Assembly: GCA_964510225.1 (NCBI GenBank) | Contig: CAZEAN010000132.1 | Span: 1-15,739 of the forward strand | Origin: CAZEAN01 sp964510225 | Lineage (GTDB): Bacteria; Planctomycetota; Planctomycetia; Isosphaerales; Isosphaeraceae | Direction of reading: 5' to 3' | Length of the DNA: 15,739 bases | In this document: in pieces, positions 13,364 through 15,739 of the stretch | Numbering within the stretch: the stretch's first letter is position 1 | How the letters are laid out: each line of letters opens with the position of its first letter | Translations under genes and position numbers: made by a program | Notes under the pieces: generated by a model | Databases searched by the model: none | Seen by the model: only the letters and a program-made list of their open reading frames with translations | Told to the model about the DNA's origin: nothing

Positions 13364-13966
13364 TCAAGTTTGCCGGCCTTCGATGGCCAACAGAAGAATG
13401 ACAGCAGCAACGAGGAGTGGACGAGGTAAGCGATCACCCTCGGGCTCCACTGTCACTGAGTACTTGTGGACAAACGGATTGCGGTGTTGCTGGACATTGG
13501 CAACCGTTACCCCGTCAACTTCCATCCGATAGGCTTGTGGGAAGATTAGTGAGAAGAGTTCCGTGACCCGTCGAAGAAGCGCCAGGGTAGCATTATCTTC
13601 GAGGATCTTGCCGCGAGGCTCTCCATGAACATTGAGAATCTCCCAGGTGTCCCGAAGAATTGAACTCATCCCCTTGCGGCGGAGCGAGCCTACCTGTTCA
13701 TTGGTCGTAGCGTCGATCACCGTATACGCAGCGCTAAAGTCAATGACTCGGTCTGCCTTGATGTTCAGCAGCTCTTGACTCTTTTCTTCGTCAGCGTAAA
13801 TCCGAATGTCTTCTTTCAATCGGAACGCCTTCTGTCGCGAGTATGCTAGAACTTTCTCTTGTTCATCAAAGATGTGAAACGTGGCTCCAGCGAGTGTCAG
13901 TATCTTCCTCCGCGCGACAAATCGATCGGTCTGGAACAGTAGAGGGAGATCTTGCGTCTGTGACAT
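13364..13966 (-). CDS. LURP-one/phospholipid scramblase-like protein
   Basis: A strong GGAGGAG site 6 nt upstream fixes the start at 13966 (200 aa); the ATG at 13981 overlaps this site and is rejected. The protein opens with LLFQTDRFVARRKILTLAGATFHIFD. It continues in short strands with the pattern of the LURP-one-related/tubby C-terminal/scramblase fold: KVLAYSRQKAFRLKEDIRIYAD, ELLNIKADRVIDFSAAYTVIDA, VGSLRRKG and WEILNVHGEPRGKILED. A C-terminal hydrophobic helix (about 181-196, PRPLLVAAVILLLAIE) ends the protein, as in scramblases, and suggests tail anchoring. The fold assignment is by pattern recognition and moderate; activity is unknown, and bacterial members are mostly uncharacterised. 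It stands alone, convergent with the gene at 12452 and divergent from the sialidase gene. Confidence 0.75.
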   Translation of the reverse strand: MSQTQDLPLLFQTDRFVARRKILTLAGATFHIFDEQEKVLAYSRQKAFRLKEDIRIYADEEKSQELLNIKADRVIDFSAAYTVIDATTNEQVGSLRRKGMSSILRDTWEILNVHGEPRGKILEDNATLALLRRVTELFSLIFPQAYRMEVDGVTVANVQQHRNPFVHKYSVTVEPEGDRLPRPLLVAAVILLLAIEGRQT

Positions 13967-14131
13967 TGAATGCTCCTCCATGGATTGACCTAATGACGCA
14001 AATCAAAACCGTCGGTATCATGCCCGAACGGATGCTCGATCGCAAGAACCTGTGTTCAGGAACCTCCCGTCATTCAATCAAGACTAAGAACACTTCCAAT
14101 TCTGCTTGGATTCAGCAAATGAGGTGAATCG

Positions 14132-15274
14132 ATGATTATACAGGGAATCGTTCTCTCCGTGCTCGGATCTTCTTTCCTCAGCATCTCACCGGCCGCCCAA
14201 TCAGAAAAAGAACAGAACACTCCATTACATGTCGATGTTTTTCGAAAAGGAGACGAGGGCTATCATACCTTCCGAATCCCAGCCTTGATTGTGTCACCTT
14301 CGGGGACACTGCTCGCTTTCGCTGAAGGGCGAAAGTCGAGCGGCCGGGACGATGGGGATATCGACTTGGTACTCCGGCGGTCGGTTGACGGAGGTCAAAC
14401 ATGGAAACCGTTGCAGGTCGTATATGAAGAAGGTGGTTCAGATCCCATTACAATTGGGAATCCATGTCCCGTGGTGGACCAACGTACGGGACGAATCTGG
14501 CTTCCCTTCTGTCGCAATAATGAAGACGTCCTCATAACCTTCAGTGACAATGATGGCCTTACCTGGGCAGTCCCAAAATCAATCACCAGTACTGTAAAAC
14601 GAGAGGACTGGGGTTGGTATGCAACGGGTCCTGGTATCGGGATTCAGCTCGACGATGGGTCTGCTTCAGGTCGTCTTGTCATTCCTTGTGATCATCGTGA
14701 ACGGATTGATGGCCGTGACGTCATGTTTTCCCACGTCTTTTACAGTGATGACCAGGGGGAGTCATGGACATTGGGCGGCTCTGCAGATCGCCACACGGAC
14801 GAGTGCCAAGTGGTTGAACTCAGCGACCATCGTCTCTTGTTGAACATGAGAAACTACTGGGGAAAATCAGGAGGTCGAGAAGATCGCGCCGGAATCCGTG
14901 CGATCTCTACCAGTAACGATGGGGGAGCTACTTGGGGGCCGATTCAGTTTGATAGAACCTTGATCGAACCCATCTGTCAGGCAAGCCTGATTCGGTATGG
15001 CACCCCGGCTGAAGACAAACCAACTGTCCTCGTATTCTCGAATCCAGCATCGTCAACGACACGACACCGTCTCACGGTCCGTCTGAGTCGAGATGAAGGT
15101 ACGTCGTGGCCAATCAAACGGATCCTGCATGAAGGCCCTGCCGCCTACTCAAGTCTCACCCAATTACCGGACGATCAACTTGCTTGTCTCTACGAATGTG
15201 GGACGGCAAATCCCTACGAGGCTATCCGGTTCTCCCGGTTCTCGCTCCAGTGGTTGGTACAGAAGTCTGACTGA
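14132..15274 (+). CDS. Secreted sialidase (exo-alpha-sialidase, GH33-type)
   Basis: The 380-aa enzyme should release terminal sialic acid from glycoconjugates outside the cytoplasm. A signal peptide covers about 1-22. The six-bladed beta-propeller shows the FRIP motif (TFRIP, R48) and Asp-boxes at SVDGGQTW (84-91), SDNDGLTW (138-145), SDDQGESW (205-212), SNDGGATW (261-268) and SRDEGTSW (319-326). By alignment in mind with GH33, the arginine triad is R48, R240 (NMRN) and R311 (RHRLTVRLS). The acid/base is D73 (RDDGDID), the nucleophile Y339 (GPAAYSSL) and its partner E224 (DECQVVEL). All key residues are present and the length is normal for a catalytic domain alone, without a carbohydrate-binding module. 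GAGGTG 5 nt upstream fixes the start. Family members in planctomycetes are often secreted glycan scavengers. Confidence 0.93.
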   Translation: MIIQGIVLSVLGSSFLSISPAAQSEKEQNTPLHVDVFRKGDEGYHTFRIPALIVSPSGTLLAFAEGRKSSGRDDGDIDLVLRRSVDGGQTWKPLQVVYEEGGSDPITIGNPCPVVDQRTGRIWLPFCRNNEDVLITFSDNDGLTWAVPKSITSTVKREDWGWYATGPGIGIQLDDGSASGRLVIPCDHRERIDGRDVMFSHVFYSDDQGESWTLGGSADRHTDECQVVELSDHRLLLNMRNYWGKSGGREDRAGIRAISTSNDGGATWGPIQFDRTLIEPICQASLIRYGTPAEDKPTVLVFSNPASSTTRHRLTVRLSRDEGTSWPIKRILHEGPAAYSSLTQLPDDQLACLYECGTANPYEAIRFSRFSLQWLVQKSD

Positions 15275-15437
15275 GGTATACAGCAACTGCAACCAACTCG
15301 AATCTTAAGAACTCCGACACTACAGTGGAACCTCACCAATCGACTTGGATCAATCGACTCAACAGCACAACACATTGTGTCCAACTGCCTTCCTTCAAAG
15401 TAAGAGACATTAGATCACACGAGAGGGTTCAGTGCCG

Positions 15438-15739
15438 ATGAGTACAATTCGTGCGGCGGTTGTTCAAGCAGCCCCTGCAGCGTTTGATCGAGATCGAACG
15501 ATCGAGAGGGTCCGGATCCTCTGTGGAGAAGCTGCCAACCGTGGAGCAGAGCTGATCCTCTTTCCCGAAGCGTTCGTTTCTGCCTATCCTCGAGGACTCG
15601 ACTTTGGTGCTCGGGTTGGTTGGAGAACACCGGAGGGTAGAGATTGGTTTGCGCGCTATTATGACTCCGCCGTCGATGTGCCTGGACCCTCGGCAACCGC
15701 ACTGGCCGAAGCAGCACGGACCTCGTCCGCCTACTTAGT
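15438..15739 (+). CDS. Nitrilase/carbon-nitrogen hydrolase, N-terminal part
   Basis: The frame runs from the ATG at 15438 to the right edge without a stop (100 complete codons). The sequence is typical of the aliphatic/aromatic nitrilase branch of the carbon-nitrogen hydrolase superfamily: IRAAVVQAAPAAFDRDRTIE, then ELILFPEAFVSAYPRGLDFG, then SAVDVPGPSATALAEAAR. The catalytic Glu is E47 in FPEAF. The catalytic Lys and Cys lie outside the window. Such enzymes convert organic nitriles to carboxylic acids and ammonia in the cytoplasm. A purine-rich GAGAGGG lies 10 nt upstream, slightly far; an in-frame GTG at 15432 is an alternative start. It is on the same strand as the sialidase gene but 163 bp away, so probably has its own promoter. 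Confidence 0.9.
   Translation, partial: MSTIRAAVVQAAPAAFDRDRTIERVRILCGEAANRGAELILFPEAFVSAYPRGLDFGARVGWRTPEGRDWFARYYDSAVDVPGPSATALAEAARTSSAYL

Noticed and set aside
1..15739. CRISPR array, tRNA, rRNA or a phage defence system
   Set aside because: I saw no regularly spaced repeats, no cloverleaf-like sequence and no nuclease, helicase or toxin families in the called genes.

Overview
The window looks like chromosomal DNA of a planctomycete or a close relative. It has moderate GC and many secreted or membrane-anchored proteins. It also carries a DUF1080 (3-keto-disaccharide hydrolase family) protein, a Cys-type sulfatase, a GH33-type sialidase and large secreted Ig-like proteins of unknown role, a combination typical of that phylum. 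The assignment rests on gene content only; no rRNA or other phylogenetic marker is present.

Left end (1 to about 1143): the remains of a chromosomal integron. The N-terminal part of an integron integrase gene (intI, + strand from 873) faces away from a cassette array read on the - strand. The first cassette (129-732) encodes a 180-aa protein of unknown function and ends in a well-formed attC site (123-213). A second cassette runs off the left edge. The left arm of attC (ACAGAAC on the cassette strand) is the exact complement of the core site at the attI junction, as expected for a cassette in circular form, so both cassette boundaries can be placed to the base. A LexA-type SOS box (CTGT-N8-ACAG) lies upstream of intI. 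The integrase loses homology after about 90 residues and has no catalytic domain, so this is an immobilised or decaying integron.

1144-2746: about 490 bp without a recognisable gene, then a secreted SH3-TPR protein (-). 2959-3672: a six-helix membrane protein (+). 3785-7491: two long - strand genes, a secreted protein built from a duplicated pair of Ig-like modules and, upstream of it, a 605-aa protein of unknown function with a long Gly/Ala-rich hydrophobic segment. 7492-8120 is a gene-free divergent region.

8121-8822: a secreted DUF1080 protein (+). 8992-11001: a tight - strand operon of an MBL-fold protein with a degenerate metal motif, a DUF2752 membrane protein and a lipoprotein. Divergent from it, 11067-13291 holds a secreted sulfatase followed by a single-pass membrane protein. 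13364-13966: a LURP-one/scramblase-like protein (-). 14132-15274: a secreted sialidase (+). From 15438 a nitrilase gene begins and is cut by the right edge. The sulfatase, sialidase and DUF1080 proteins together suggest use of sulfated, sialylated glycans. Hairpins that could act as terminators sit between each of the three convergent gene pairs.
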